NCBI GenBank assembly: GCA_045599645.1
Contig: JAZRWI010000068.1
Coordinates: 1 to 64,000 of the forward strand
Origin: RUG334 sp045599645
GTDB lineage: Bacteria > Muiribacteriota > Ozemobacteria > Ozemobacterales > Ozemobacteraceae
Direction: 5' to 3'
Length of the DNA stretch: 64,000 nt
Part shown: piece after piece, positions 51,964-61,181 of the stretch
Position numbering within the stretch: the first letter of the stretch is position 1
How the letters are laid out: the number at the start of each line of letters is the position of its first letter
Translations under genes and position numbers: made by a program
Notes under the pieces: model-generated
What the model was told of the DNA's origin: nothing
Seen by the model: the letters and a program-made list of their open reading frames with translations, nothing else
Databases searched by the model: none

Positions 51964-52998
51964 ATGGGACTAGGTTCTAAAATAATATATAAAGCATTAG
52001 AAACTGGTTTTGTGCCAGTTAGACTGACAAAACTCTGGATGAAATTTTTACTTTTCAGAGCCAACAGATATTCTTCCTTAGGAAATACAGATGCCAGAAA
52101 CTCTGTTTTTAGGCAAATATCGCAGGATTTAATAACCGGGAAAACATTACAACAAAGAGGTTATACAAGATTTGCCAGTCATGACCTGCCATTGGATTCA
52201 TATGAGTTCTTTATGGGAAAGCACCTGAATTTTGCGTGTGGCTATTTCTCTACTGGCGCAGAAGATCTTGATGAAGCTGAAGAGAATGCCCTCTGGATGG
52301 CTGCAGATAAAGCAAGAATCCGTGATGGAATGACAATCTTAGAAATAGGATGTAATAATGGCGCGTTATCGCTTTATGTTGCAAAAAATTTCCCAGAATG
52401 CAAAATAGTCGCAATAACAGATACAGCAAAAACTCTCTCTCAACTCAAGAAAAGAGCTGAAGACAATGGTTTTTCCAACATAGAATATTTAAGCTGTGAT
52501 TATACTGATCTTAAGGATTTAAAATTTGATAGAATTATTTGTCTTGAGAGATTTGATTTGATTAGTTTCAAACCAAGCTGGGAAAAGAAAATCAAAGCTT
52601 TATTATCACCTGATGGTATGTTTTTCCTTCAGACCCCCGTTCATTATGCTTATTCATACTATGCTGATTCTGTTGGCATGGAGGATTATCCTGGGAATAA
52701 CATAATTTCAGAAGATATAACACCGAGCTTTAAAACCCATATGCTTACCAATCAGGCTCTTCACTTGTGTGATTGCTGGGAAATTAGCGGCGAACACTAT
52801 AAGATGACCGCTGATAAATGGTTTAAAAAGTTTGTATTCAATAGAGATGTAATATTAAAATCTATGCAAAAGGCTTATGGTCACAAAGACGCAAAGTTAT
52901 GGTATGAACGCTGGAAATTATATCTCTTAGGCTTATATGAAAGATTTGGCTATAATAAAGGCCAAAACTGGGTAGTAGGCCAATATTTATATAAGTAA
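51964..52998 (+). CDS. SAM methyltransferase of the cyclopropane-fatty-acid synthase family
   Basis: 344 residues. SAM site ILEIGCNNGALSLYVAK (about 120), acidic loop, and the family C-terminus YERWKLYLLGLYERFGYNKG with closing QYLYK. The N-terminal region (GKHLNFACGYFSTGAEDLDEAEE) matches CFA synthase and coclaurine-N-methyltransferase-like enzymes. True CFA synthases are about 380-420 residues, so the substrate may be a lipid or a small amine. Single-gene unit. Confidence 0.85.
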   Translation: MGLGSKIIYKALETGFVPVRLTKLWMKFLLFRANRYSSLGNTDARNSVFRQISQDLITGKTLQQRGYTRFASHDLPLDSYEFFMGKHLNFACGYFSTGAEDLDEAEENALWMAADKARIRDGMTILEIGCNNGALSLYVAKNFPECKIVAITDTAKTLSQLKKRAEDNGFSNIEYLSCDYTDLKDLKFDRIICLERFDLISFKPSWEKKIKALLSPDGMFFLQTPVHYAYSYYADSVGMEDYPGNNIISEDITPSFKTHMLTNQALHLCDCWEISGEHYKMTADKWFKKFVFNRDVILKSMQKAYGHKDAKLWYERWKLYLLGLYERFGYNKGQNWVVGQYLYK

Positions 52999-53004
52999 AA
53001 AAAA

Positions 53005-53023
53005 GCCCTCGATTAACGAGGGC
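53005..53023. terminator. Terminator between convergent methyltransferase and exonuclease genes
   Basis: GCCCTCG pairs with CGAGGGC over 5 bases, with A tract before and T tract after. Confidence 0.85.
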
Positions 53024-53030
53024 CATTTTT

Positions 53031-53648
53031 TTATCTTAAAGGTGGTTTACCTACATAGATTAATTTTTTATCAACTAAGTCTTTTAAAGTCTTAATGCCA
53101 TTTTCTTCTAAAACATCAAAAAACTTTAATAATAATGCTTTCACAGCTTCAGTATCATTCATTGCCCTGTGGGCATCAACAAGATTGTAGCCAAAATGTC
53201 TTGCCACATTTTCTAATTTATTTGAAGGAAGTCTTAGAAGCTTTCTTGATAACAACAAAGTGCAAAGTGAATAACACTGGTAATCATAATTCAGACATTT
53301 ATTAAAGAAATAATCAAAAAAAGCAAAATCAAATGGAACATTATGAGAGACGAAAATTCTATTACTTAATTTATCGCGGAGAGTAGGGGCTATTTCTTTT
53401 ATAGTGGGAGCATTTTTAACCATATTATCAGTAATATGGGTTATATTTGTTATTTCATTAGGAATATGACATTCAGGGTTGACGAATCTTTCAAAACGTT
53501 CTTCATTACCGTCTTCATATAAAATAATCGCTACTTCGGTTATTTTTGCAGGACCTGGTTTAAAACCTGTTGTTTCAAGGTCAAGAATGGCAAAAGGAAG
53601 CTTTCTCACTGGGGTATTTGCATATTTTTCAAAAAATTCAGTATTCAT
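53031..53648 (-). CDS. DEDDh 3'-5' exonuclease (DnaQ-like)
   Basis: 205 residues. Exo I motif AILDLETTGFKPG, Exo II in VSHNVPFDFAFF, Exo III HRAMNDTEAVKALL give the DEDDh set. It may be a polymerase III epsilon-like proofreading subunit or a stand-alone exonuclease; the lack of a C-terminal polymerase-binding tail favours the latter. Lies 9 bp behind the small gene at 53658. Confidence 0.88.
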   Translation of the reverse strand: MNTEFFEKYANTPVRKLPFAILDLETTGFKPGPAKITEVAIILYEDGNEERFERFVNPECHIPNEITNITHITDNMVKNAPTIKEIAPTLRDKLSNRIFVSHNVPFDFAFFDYFFNKCLNYDYQCYSLCTLLLSRKLLRLPSNKLENVARHFGYNLVDAHRAMNDTEAVKALLLKFFDVLEENGIKTLKDLVDKKLIYVGKPPLR

Positions 53649-53657
53649 AATATTTCC

Positions 53658-54032
53658 TTAAGAAAATAAAGATATTCCTTTTTCCAGCCAGGAAATCTTT
53701 TCTTTTAAATCATTAACTGAAGCCGGATCTTCTTCTATTTCCAGATTAGCTTTTAGACGTTCTTTTGTTTTAATCATATGCCCGATCAAAGTATTGAAAT
53801 TAGGCATTTTTATAGGTTTAACTTTCTTAGTTTCTTTTAATGAAAGAATTTTAGAAGCAGACCCTTCTGTAAAGGCTGGTGCTATAAGAGCATCAATTTT
53901 ATCGCCTTCACTAGAATTCTTTAAATCTGTGAAATAAAACTTATACTCAGTATCTGTTTTATCATCCTTCACAAACACAAAGTCTGGGTCTACGCTTTTT
54001 ACAGTACCTTTTAAATGAAGTAAATTTTTCAT
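53658..54032 (-). CDS. Small hypothetical protein
   Basis: 124 residues. The first 60 form beta strands with an OB-fold feel (LHLKGTVKSVDPDFVFVKDD), the last 45 form a long amphipathic helix pair. No family recognised. In one operon with the exonuclease, so a nucleic-acid-binding helper is possible. Confidence 0.6.
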   Translation of the reverse strand: MKNLLHLKGTVKSVDPDFVFVKDDKTDTEYKFYFTDLKNSSEGDKIDALIAPAFTEGSASKILSLKETKKVKPIKMPNFNTLIGHMIKTKERLKANLEIEEDPASVNDLKEKISWLEKGISLFS

Positions 54033-54047
54033 ATTAATCAGTAATAA

Positions 54048-54078
54048 AAAAAGCGGTTCTACGGAAGAACCGCTTTTT
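54048..54078 (-). terminator. Terminator of the PLP-enzyme gene
   Basis: AAAAAGCGGTTCT pairs with AGAACCGCTTTTT over 5 bases. The A tract on the left gives the T run on the reverse strand. Confidence 0.85.
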
Positions 54079-54092
54079 CATTTCAAGTTAAA

Positions 54093-55574
54093 TTATTTCA
54101 ACAAACCAGTGCGTTCATTGAATTCCTTGATGTGTTCATCCCAAGAGTTAACAACTTCATCACTGAAGAGGTCTTCCCAGAATTCTGGATCCCAGAGTTC
54201 ACGGATTTCTTCAACAGTCTTACCCTGCTGTTCACACCAAGTGTAGTATTTGAGGTTGTGAAGTCTCTTGCGATCGAAGTAGGTGAGTTCCTGCATATAC
54301 TGAGAATCTTCACCGAGCCAATAGCGTTCGAAGTCAGCCATTGCTCTGTCATGTGTATATTTACCATGAGCCTGTTCAAGTTCAGCAAGACGAGACTGAT
54401 ACATAACTGCAGAGTCAGTCAAGCATGTGAACAAGCAGTCATGTTCATCCATTTCGAACATCTTAGCAGTCTTAATTGCAGAGAGAACATTGCTGATAGA
54501 GCTGATGCCGAGGAGGTTCAACTTTTCAATAAGTTCTTTCTTTACGCCAGCCTGAGCGAGAACTTCATGACCTTCTGGAGTATTCAATACTCTGAGCATT
54601 CTCATGCAGTTTTCGTCGTCGATTGCAACTACAACGTCAGTATTTCTTGCATTGTGTATCCAAGGAACGTGCTTATCGCCGATACCTTCAATACGATGGC
54701 CACCGAAACCGTTGTTGTAAAGTGTTGGGCACTGAAGAGCTTCAGAAGCAACAATCTTTGCATGTGGGTGAACATTCTTAATGTGGTCGCCTGCTGCGAT
54801 TGTACCAGCAGAACCAGTAGCAGAAACCCAAGCGCTCATTCTGTCACCAGGTCTCTTAACTTTTTCGAATACTTCAAGGGCTGCAGAGCCAGTCTGATGA
54901 TAATGCCATATTGGGTTACCAAATTCAGCAAACTGATTGAAGATTACGATGCTGTTACCACGTTCTGCGTCGAGTTCATGGCACTTGTCATAAATTTCTT
55001 TTACGTTAGATTCACAACCAGGAGTTGCGAAAATTTCACTACCGATTTCTTTCAACCAGTCAAAGCGTTCCTTACTCATTTCCTGAGGAAGAATTGCGAT
55101 TGATGGAGTGCCGAGAAGAGCACAGTCATAAGCGCCACCACGGCAGTAGTTACCAGTAGAAGGCCATACAGCTTTCTGAGTTGTTGGGTCGAATTCGCCA
55201 GTTACAAGTCTTGGAACTAAGCAGCTAAATGCAGCACCAACTTTGTGAGCGCCTGTTGGGAAGAATTTACCAACGAGACCGAAAATTCTTGCCTTAACGC
55301 CAGTCAATTCTGGTGGTAATTCAACAAAGTTAACATCGCCATAAAGACCAGTTTCAACGTTATTCTTCCAAGTAATTCTGAAAAGGTTTCTTGGATGAAC
55401 ATCCCAAAGACCATGAGGTTTAACTTCAGCTTTGATCTTTTCAGGAATCAAATCTGGGTTTCTCTGCTGAGCATAAGTAGGAATAATGATATTCTGTTTC
55501 TTAGCGCGTTCAACAGTGTTCTTGAGAACTGATTCATTAACATGGAGTTCGAACTTCTTTAAATATTTAGCCAT
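54093..55574 (-). CDS. Fold-type II PLP-dependent enzyme of the YgeW/YgeY neighbourhood
   Basis: 493 residues. PLP lysine in PTGAHKVGAAFS, substrate loop PSTGNYCRGGAYD, phosphate-binding glycine loop VSATGSAGTIAAGDH. It belongs with cysteine-synthase and tryptophan-synthase-beta-like lyases, but it is about 90 residues longer than YgeX (diaminopropionate ammonia-lyase) and its motifs differ, so I do not name it YgeX. The C-terminal 100 residues (from HGKYTHDRAMADFER) are extra. Context suggests it releases ammonia from, or forms, an amino-ureido compound. Codon use is highly biased, fitting strong expression. Confidence 0.85.
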   Translation of the reverse strand: MAKYLKKFELHVNESVLKNTVERAKKQNIIIPTYAQQRNPDLIPEKIKAEVKPHGLWDVHPRNLFRITWKNNVETGLYGDVNFVELPPELTGVKARIFGLVGKFFPTGAHKVGAAFSCLVPRLVTGEFDPTTQKAVWPSTGNYCRGGAYDCALLGTPSIAILPQEMSKERFDWLKEIGSEIFATPGCESNVKEIYDKCHELDAERGNSIVIFNQFAEFGNPIWHYHQTGSAALEVFEKVKRPGDRMSAWVSATGSAGTIAAGDHIKNVHPHAKIVASEALQCPTLYNNGFGGHRIEGIGDKHVPWIHNARNTDVVVAIDDENCMRMLRVLNTPEGHEVLAQAGVKKELIEKLNLLGISSISNVLSAIKTAKMFEMDEHDCLFTCLTDSAVMYQSRLAELEQAHGKYTHDRAMADFERYWLGEDSQYMQELTYFDRKRLHNLKYYTWCEQQGKTVEEIRELWDPEFWEDLFSDEVVNSWDEHIKEFNERTGLLK

Positions 55575-55698
55575 TTATAATTCCTTTATTTCTAGGGCGA
55601 ACCCTTATTTCCTTGATTTTATGGTAGCTTTCACTACCGTGAAGATAGATTAGCACAATATTTTAATATTTGCACCTATTTTCTATCTAAAGTTAAAA

Positions 55699-55724
55699 AA
55701 AGGCTAATAATAATATTAGCCTTT
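55699..55724 (-). terminator. Terminator of the carbamate kinase gene
   Basis: AAAGGCTAATA pairs with TATTAGCCTTT over ATAA; the preceding A tract gives a T run on the reverse strand. The gap 55575-55733 otherwise holds the leader of the PLP-enzyme gene with two small hairpins (GGTAG/CTACC near 55623 and AGGG-CGAA-CCCT near 55593). Confidence 0.85.
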
Positions 55725-55733
55725 CTTAATTCA

Positions 55734-56684
55734 TTATGGATATACGTGTGTACCAGCTTCACCTCTTACTGCTTTAGCGAGGTTTTCCGGATTTGTGATG
55801 ATTGCATGCTTACCACCGTTCTTAATGAACTTAATGATAGCCTGACACTTTGGAAGCATTGAACCTGGCTTAAAGTGTCCTTCTTCACACCATTTTTCCA
55901 ATTCTGCTACAGTACATTTATCAATAGCTTTCTGATCCGGCTTACCAAAATTTAAGCAAGCTTTTTCAACTGCAGTAGAAACGATAAATGCATCAGCATT
56001 AATATTAGAAGCGAGAAGAGAAGAAGCGAAGTCCTTATCAATAACGGCAGCAGTGCCTTTAAGCATGCCATTGTCATCTCTGATTACAGGAATTCCGCCA
56101 CCGCCTACAGCGATAACGCAGAAGCCTTTATCAGCAAGAGCAGTAATAGCACCTTCTTCAATAATTTCCTTTGGAAGTGGAGAAGCAACAACACGTCTCC
56201 AGCCACGACCTGCATCTTCAACCATATCCCAATGGTCATTAGCCATCTTTTCTTTAGCTTCAGCTTCAGTATAGAACTGACCAATAGGCTTAGTAGGCTT
56301 CTGGAAAGAAGGATCGTTTTTATCAACTAATACCTGTGTTACTACAGTAGCAACCGGTTTGTTAATTCCACGCTTTTTAAATTCATTGCCAAGAGCCATT
56401 TGGAAGTTATAACCAATAGCACCCTGAGTATCAGCACCACATGAATCCAATGGTACTGGATGAATCTTAGAGCTGGCTATTTCACTGCGTAGAAGAATGA
56501 AACCGACCTGTGGTCCATTGCCGTGGGTAAGAACTACATTGTAGCCTTCCTGAATCATATCAGCAACATGTTCCATAGTCTTACAAGCTGCATCATACTG
56601 GTCTGAAACTGTCTGGTGAGCCTTATCAAGAATAAGAGAATTTCCACCTACTGCTACTACGGCAAGTTTACCGTTAGTTGTCAT
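55734..56684 (-). CDS. arcC: Carbamate kinase
   Basis: 316 residues, the standard length. Motifs: VAVGGNSLI, LTHGNGPQVGFILLRSE, VVTQVLVDKNDPSF, VASPLPKEI, VIAVGGGGIPV. It turns carbamoyl phosphate plus ADP into ATP, CO2 and ammonia. It lies beside YgeW and YgeY genes, which supports ATP making from a ureido compound rather than arginine deiminase use, since no arcA is present. AAGGAGCG ribosome site. Confidence 0.95.
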   Translation of the reverse strand: MTTNGKLAVVAVGGNSLILDKAHQTVSDQYDAACKTMEHVADMIQEGYNVVLTHGNGPQVGFILLRSEIASSKIHPVPLDSCGADTQGAIGYNFQMALGNEFKKRGINKPVATVVTQVLVDKNDPSFQKPTKPIGQFYTEAEAKEKMANDHWDMVEDAGRGWRRVVASPLPKEIIEEGAITALADKGFCVIAVGGGGIPVIRDDNGMLKGTAAVIDKDFASSLLASNINADAFIVSTAVEKACLNFGKPDQKAIDKCTVAELEKWCEEGHFKPGSMLPKCQAIIKFIKNGGKHAIITNPENLAKAVRGEAGTHVYP

Positions 56685-56761
56685 AAAACGCTCCTTAAAA
56701 TAGAACTTAAAACACTCGTTCTTTCAATTAAACAGAATATCAAAAAAAAATCAACACTAAT

Positions 56762-56790
56762 TTGTAGTTATAAGGAAAATGTGGTATAAA
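56762..56790 (+). promoter_or_regulatory. Sigma70 promoter of the sensor-transporter operon
   Basis: TTGTAG, 17 bp spacer, TATAAA, followed by AGAGGA before the ATG at 56819. Confidence 0.6.
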
Positions 56791-56818
56791 ATCTCGAAGT
56801 ATTAAAAGAGGATTCATT

Positions 56819-58330
56819 ATGTACGAAACTTATTCTGTTAATCAGGAACCTCCCAAAGAGGCTAAGAAATATAATATCAGTCCAGTGATGGAAGGTGCTG
56901 TTCTAGGTCTATTCGCTTTATTACTGACATTTATAACTGCCTATTTTATCTATACTAATTCTATGACAGTTCTTGAAAATGAAATTAAGGATGGACTTTT
57001 GAGAACTGTAACCGGTATTGCTGCTACTCTTGATGGTGATAAAATAGCAACATTCACTAAACCTGAAGATGTAGGCAGAGACGATTATCAGGCAATGGTG
57101 GCTCTTCTTCAAAAAGCAAGAATAGGTACAAAGCACGTTTCTTACCTATACATAAACAGAATTGTTGACGGACAAGTTTATTTCATAATCGATCCAATTT
57201 CTATAGACGAAAATGGTAATCCTTTATATACGGACTCGGCTAGCCTTGAACCATCAATACCCATGAGTCCTTATGAAGATGCTGACGAGTTTCTAATAAA
57301 AGCATTTAATGAGGGTGTAGGGGTTTATGCTGATACAACTTATACTGACAGATGGGGTACCTTTTATAGTGCTTATGCTCCTATCTTCGACAAGAATAAA
57401 AAAGTTGTTGGTACCTTAGGAGCAGATTTAAGAGTTGATGAAATGTTTGAAAGATGCAGTCCGATGGTTGACGCTACTAAGCGTGCATTCATCGTTTCTG
57501 TATCATTAGCACTCTTGCTTGGAACATTCGTTTGGTTTTCTAGAAGATTTACTTTCATGCTTAATGAAAGTAGACAGAATATATATCAGAACTTCCTGGT
57601 AGCTAAAAGATTTGCAGATCAATCTTCCTCCAACCTGGGTAAACAGTTCCAAAGAACATCCAGTATATTGAAATATACAGCTCAGAAGCTCAACATATTA
57701 TCAAAGTTCGAAGAAATAAGTCTTATTCAGAATAATCTTAAACTTGAAAGGGACATATTAGAAAAATTTGCCGACAAACTTCTGACATTAGGAGTTTTAA
57801 AATACTCCAGACGCGAAAACCAGTTATGTAATTTCTCAATTACAGAAGTTCATAAAAACCTGATTAGAAATTTCAAAGACAATACTAAAATAATAGTAGG
57901 CGACAGAATCATATTTGATATTGATAAGCAAATACCTGAAATCCTTTATGGTTCTGTTGTTTCATATGAAGAATTAGTCGGTCATCTTTATGAATTCTGT
58001 CTAAATCTTTTCGAAGCCTCTGTTTATTCTAAAACTTTATTAATTGATGAAAGAAGTAAAGACGTTGTTCTAAGACAAACTTTTGCTGTATCCACAGAAG
58101 GTATTGATGGTGGTAGAAAAAATTTAGTAGAAGCCTTCTGCAGAAATATTTCTTCCGTAAACTGGGGCGAACAGCTTGAATTAGCCGAAAGCATAAATAT
58201 TCCAATAGTTCAGGAACTATTATATGTCTTAGGTTCAGACATTAAAGCTGAAATTAAGGATAATTTTTTCAAGCTGAGCTTTGATTTTATGCTTCTGAAG
58301 TCTCAGGAAAGCGAAGAAGTTGAGGGCTAA
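56819..58330 (+). CDS. Cache-type membrane sensor with degenerate kinase-like domain (copy 1)
   Basis: 503 residues: helix 1 (about 26-47), an extracellular sensor of about 170 residues with Cache/PDC features (ADTTYTDRWGTFYSAYAPIFD), helix 2 (about 222-242), a helix pair (about 255-330) and a domain to 490 that follows the histidine-kinase ATPase layout (EELVGHLYEFCLNLFEAS as N box; INIPIVQELLYVLGSDIKAE as the last helix and strand). The phospho-His, DxGxG and other ATP motifs are missing, so it is a pseudo-kinase. It begins the operon with the MFS transporter and a paralogue. Confidence 0.75.
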   Translation: MYETYSVNQEPPKEAKKYNISPVMEGAVLGLFALLLTFITAYFIYTNSMTVLENEIKDGLLRTVTGIAATLDGDKIATFTKPEDVGRDDYQAMVALLQKARIGTKHVSYLYINRIVDGQVYFIIDPISIDENGNPLYTDSASLEPSIPMSPYEDADEFLIKAFNEGVGVYADTTYTDRWGTFYSAYAPIFDKNKKVVGTLGADLRVDEMFERCSPMVDATKRAFIVSVSLALLLGTFVWFSRRFTFMLNESRQNIYQNFLVAKRFADQSSSNLGKQFQRTSSILKYTAQKLNILSKFEEISLIQNNLKLERDILEKFADKLLTLGVLKYSRRENQLCNFSITEVHKNLIRNFKDNTKIIVGDRIIFDIDKQIPEILYGSVVSYEELVGHLYEFCLNLFEASVYSKTLLIDERSKDVVLRQTFAVSTEGIDGGRKNLVEAFCRNISSVNWGEQLELAESINIPIVQELLYVLGSDIKAEIKDNFFKLSFDFMLLKSQESEEVEG

Positions 58331-58332
58331 TT

Positions 58333-59517
58333 ATGGAAGAAAATGAAGAAAAAGTAGAAGTAGTAGAAAAAAAAGATAAGGTACCTTTTAGTATTTGGAT
58401 GGTTCTTATATCCATTTTTCTAGGTAAAGTATGTGCTGGTGCAGCATCTGTTGTCTTTCCCGTAACATTGAAGGGTCTTGGTACTCTATCAAATTCCCTT
58501 ATTGGTGCTATTCTTTCAGCCGAAACTTTTTCAATAATTGTTTTCAGTCCTGTAATTGGCTCAATGATAGGTAAACTTGGAGTCTTAGGTTCAGTAATAA
58601 CAGGCTCCTTAGGTAGAATAGCCATAGCAATACCTCTTATTTATACAGATAATACATATGCCTGGATTGCTGGTATTTTTATATATGGAATAAGTTCAAA
58701 CCTTATCGGTATCGCATATCAGACCTGGATTGGTTCCGCGAACCTTAAAAGTAACCGTGGTTATGTAATGGCGTGGTATCTTGGTGGAATGAGCTCAGGC
58801 TTAGCTCTTGGTCCAGTGCTTTTAAACTGGTTTGGTGCTGAAGGCGCAAGAGCACTAAGCTTTTACATCGTAGCCGGTCTTTCTCTTTCATCACTTATAC
58901 CAGTAATATTCTTATTCAATTGTAATCCACCGTTTAAAGCAGGTTCTAAGCCTAGAATTATGTTTATCATTAGAAATGGTAAAAAAGTTATGCTTGGAGC
59001 CTTCATGGGTGGTGTTATCCTTTGGGGTGTTCCAGCATTTATTACCTTGTATGGTATGTCTGCTGGTATGACACAACCTCAGGCTGCAATTTTATTAACG
59101 ATGTTCCAGTTTGGTGGATTTGTTGCCGGTCCTCTTATTTCATGGTTATCAGATAAGTTTAACGATAGACATAATGTTGTTATCTTAAGCTTTTTTGGCA
59201 GCTTGTTATGTTCCTTCTTCTTATCAATTGCAATAAAGAATGTTATTCTCGCATATATATTATTGTTTGTATGGGGTGGGGCTGTTCAAGGCGTCTATTC
59301 CGGTTGTATGACATTATTAGGCGATATCTTCAGAAGAGAAGATCAGATGTCAGCCAGTGTTGCTTTTACTCAGGTAAAGGCAATCGGTGGTTTGCTTGGA
59401 ATCGGACTTATCGGTCTTGCAATGGACTGGGCTTCCAGCGAAGGTTTAATTTATGTAATAACCGTAACCTCATTGCTATATTTCACATTTGCTTTATCTC
59501 AATATAGAGTTGAATAA
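58333..59517 (+). CDS. Major facilitator superfamily transporter
   Basis: 394 residues with 12 membrane helices in two halves and an acidic cytoplasmic start. It begins 2 bp after copy 1 of the sensor and is followed 61 bp later by copy 2, so the three work together. In that place it may import the ureido substrate of the nearby enzymes, or serve as a transport-linked sensor partner; the substrate is unknown. Confidence 0.88.
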   Translation: MEENEEKVEVVEKKDKVPFSIWMVLISIFLGKVCAGAASVVFPVTLKGLGTLSNSLIGAILSAETFSIIVFSPVIGSMIGKLGVLGSVITGSLGRIAIAIPLIYTDNTYAWIAGIFIYGISSNLIGIAYQTWIGSANLKSNRGYVMAWYLGGMSSGLALGPVLLNWFGAEGARALSFYIVAGLSLSSLIPVIFLFNCNPPFKAGSKPRIMFIIRNGKKVMLGAFMGGVILWGVPAFITLYGMSAGMTQPQAAILLTMFQFGGFVAGPLISWLSDKFNDRHNVVILSFFGSLLCSFFLSIAIKNVILAYILLFVWGGAVQGVYSGCMTLLGDIFRREDQMSASVAFTQVKAIGGLLGIGLIGLAMDWASSEGLIYVITVTSLLYFTFALSQYRVE

Positions 59518-59578
59518 TTTAATAAAAAAAACCTTTGTCCGTCTTTTTTGCACAATGTAGGAGAGGTGTAAGATTTAT

Positions 59579-61081
59579 ATGCAAGAGTATGATAGTTATT
59601 CAGTTAATCAAAAGAAGATTTCTACTGCAAAAAAATACATAATTAATCCAGTATTTGAAGGAGTCTTAATCGGAACTTTTGCTTTAATCCTAACTTTCGT
59701 AACGTCATATTTTATATATAAGAGCAGTTTGAATGTTTTACAGACAGAAATCAGGATTGGTCTTTTAAGAACAGTAAAAGGCATAGCCTCATTGATCGAT
59801 GGCGATAATGTTGCATTTATCAATAAAGCAGAAGATTTTAACGACCCTAAATATCAGCAGGTATATAAACAATTACAAAAGGTAAGAATAGGAACCTCTC
59901 TTTCTTACATTTTTATTACAAAGGTTATAGACAAAAAGGTTTATTTCTTGTTTGACCCAGTTTCTGTTGACGCAGAAGGCAAACCAATTTTTTCCGATGC
60001 AGCAAGCCAGGTTCCATCAATGCCAATGACATTATATAATGACGCTGATAAATTAGTATATCGCTCATATGTAGATGAAGAGGCTTTGGTTGCTGAAGAA
60101 CCGCACACAGATAAATGGGGTAATCTCTATAGTGCTTATGCTCCTATTTATGACAGCAATCATAAGCAGGTGGGAACTCTTGGTATAGATTTAAGCATTG
60201 ATGAAATGCTTAAAAGATGTATTCCTATGGAAGACGCTACCAAAAGAGCATTCATAGTATCTGTGTCTTTGGCCTTACTTTTAGGCACTCTAGTCTGGTT
60301 TTTAAGAAGATTTACTCTTAAACTGAATGAAAGCCGACAGGCTATTTATAAAAATTATTTGATAGCACAGAAATTTGCCGATCAAACGTCAACTTCTATC
60401 GGGAAACAATTTCAAAGAACCTCTGCAATATTGAAACACAATGCTGAAAGATTAAAAAAACTGACCGAGGATACTGATAAAGAAAATATGATAAATCGTT
60501 TAAACCTCGAACAGGAAAATTTGGAAAAATTTGCAGACAAACTCCTGACTCTTGGTAATCTAAAGTTTTCAATTAAAAAGAATGAATTGGCGAATTTCTC
60601 TGTTAGAGAAGTAAATGATAGTCTTATTAAAAATTTTAAGAATTATTCACTAACCAATAACTTAGAAAATAGACTTTCTTTCACTTGTAATGAAGAAGTG
60701 CCCATTAATCTTTATGGCGCCGTCATGTCTTATGAAGAATTATTAGGTCATTTATATGAATTCTTTTTAAGATTTTTTGAGAAGGAAATTACGTCAACTA
60801 TTTCAATGCTTGATGAAAGAAGTAATGATGTCATATTAAGACAAAACTTTAAGGTTTCATTAGAAGACTTACCTAAAGAAAAATTAGGTATTATTGATGG
60901 CTTCAGTAAAAACATTGCCGAAATAAATTGGACAGAACAGCTACACTTGCTTGAGTTTATTAATATTCCTATAATTCAGGAATTGTTATATATGATTGAT
61001 TCCAATATTGATATTGCAATAGAAGACAATATTTTCATTCTTCAATTTGACTTTGTTTTATTAAAATGTAAAGAAGATTGA
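59579..61081 (+). CDS. Cache-type membrane sensor with degenerate kinase-like domain (copy 2)
   Basis: 500 residues, clearly a paralogue of 56819 along its full length (same start YSVNQ, same DATKRAFIVSVSLALLLGT helix 2, same FADKLLTLG and LDERS stretches). The sensor domain differs most, so the two may read different ligands. A His occurs in ILKHNAERL at the place of Tyr in copy 1, but no E-R-T-P context follows; ATP boxes are again missing. TAGGAGAGGTG ribosome site. Confidence 0.75.
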   Translation: MQEYDSYSVNQKKISTAKKYIINPVFEGVLIGTFALILTFVTSYFIYKSSLNVLQTEIRIGLLRTVKGIASLIDGDNVAFINKAEDFNDPKYQQVYKQLQKVRIGTSLSYIFITKVIDKKVYFLFDPVSVDAEGKPIFSDAASQVPSMPMTLYNDADKLVYRSYVDEEALVAEEPHTDKWGNLYSAYAPIYDSNHKQVGTLGIDLSIDEMLKRCIPMEDATKRAFIVSVSLALLLGTLVWFLRRFTLKLNESRQAIYKNYLIAQKFADQTSTSIGKQFQRTSAILKHNAERLKKLTEDTDKENMINRLNLEQENLEKFADKLLTLGNLKFSIKKNELANFSVREVNDSLIKNFKNYSLTNNLENRLSFTCNEEVPINLYGAVMSYEELLGHLYEFFLRFFEKEITSTISMLDERSNDVILRQNFKVSLEDLPKEKLGIIDGFSKNIAEINWTEQLHLLEFINIPIIQELLYMIDSNIDIAIEDNIFILQFDFVLLKCKED

Positions 61082-61099
61082 AATATTTTCATAAAAAGG

Positions 61100-61140
61100 T
61101 TGTTTATTTTTTCGACGTATGCTTATAATAACTCATACGT
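61100..61140 (+). promoter_or_regulatory. Promoter of ygeY inside an inverted-repeat operator
   Basis: TTGTTT (61100-61105), 18 bp, TATAAT (61124-61129). The -10 is bracketed by ACGTATG (61115-61121) and CATACGT (61134-61140), an inverted repeat with half-site centres 19 bp apart, about two helix turns, as expected for a dimeric repressor. No matching site was found at the other promoters of the cluster. Confidence 0.6.
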
Positions 61141-61181
61141 GTTGTTTCTTTTAAAATTTATTAGATGAATTGGAGATTGGA

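Noticed and set aside
54132..55103. 323-codon forward frame opposite the PLP enzyme gene
   Set aside because: It is an antisense shadow caused by the strong codon bias of the reverse-strand gene; the product has no sensible domain.
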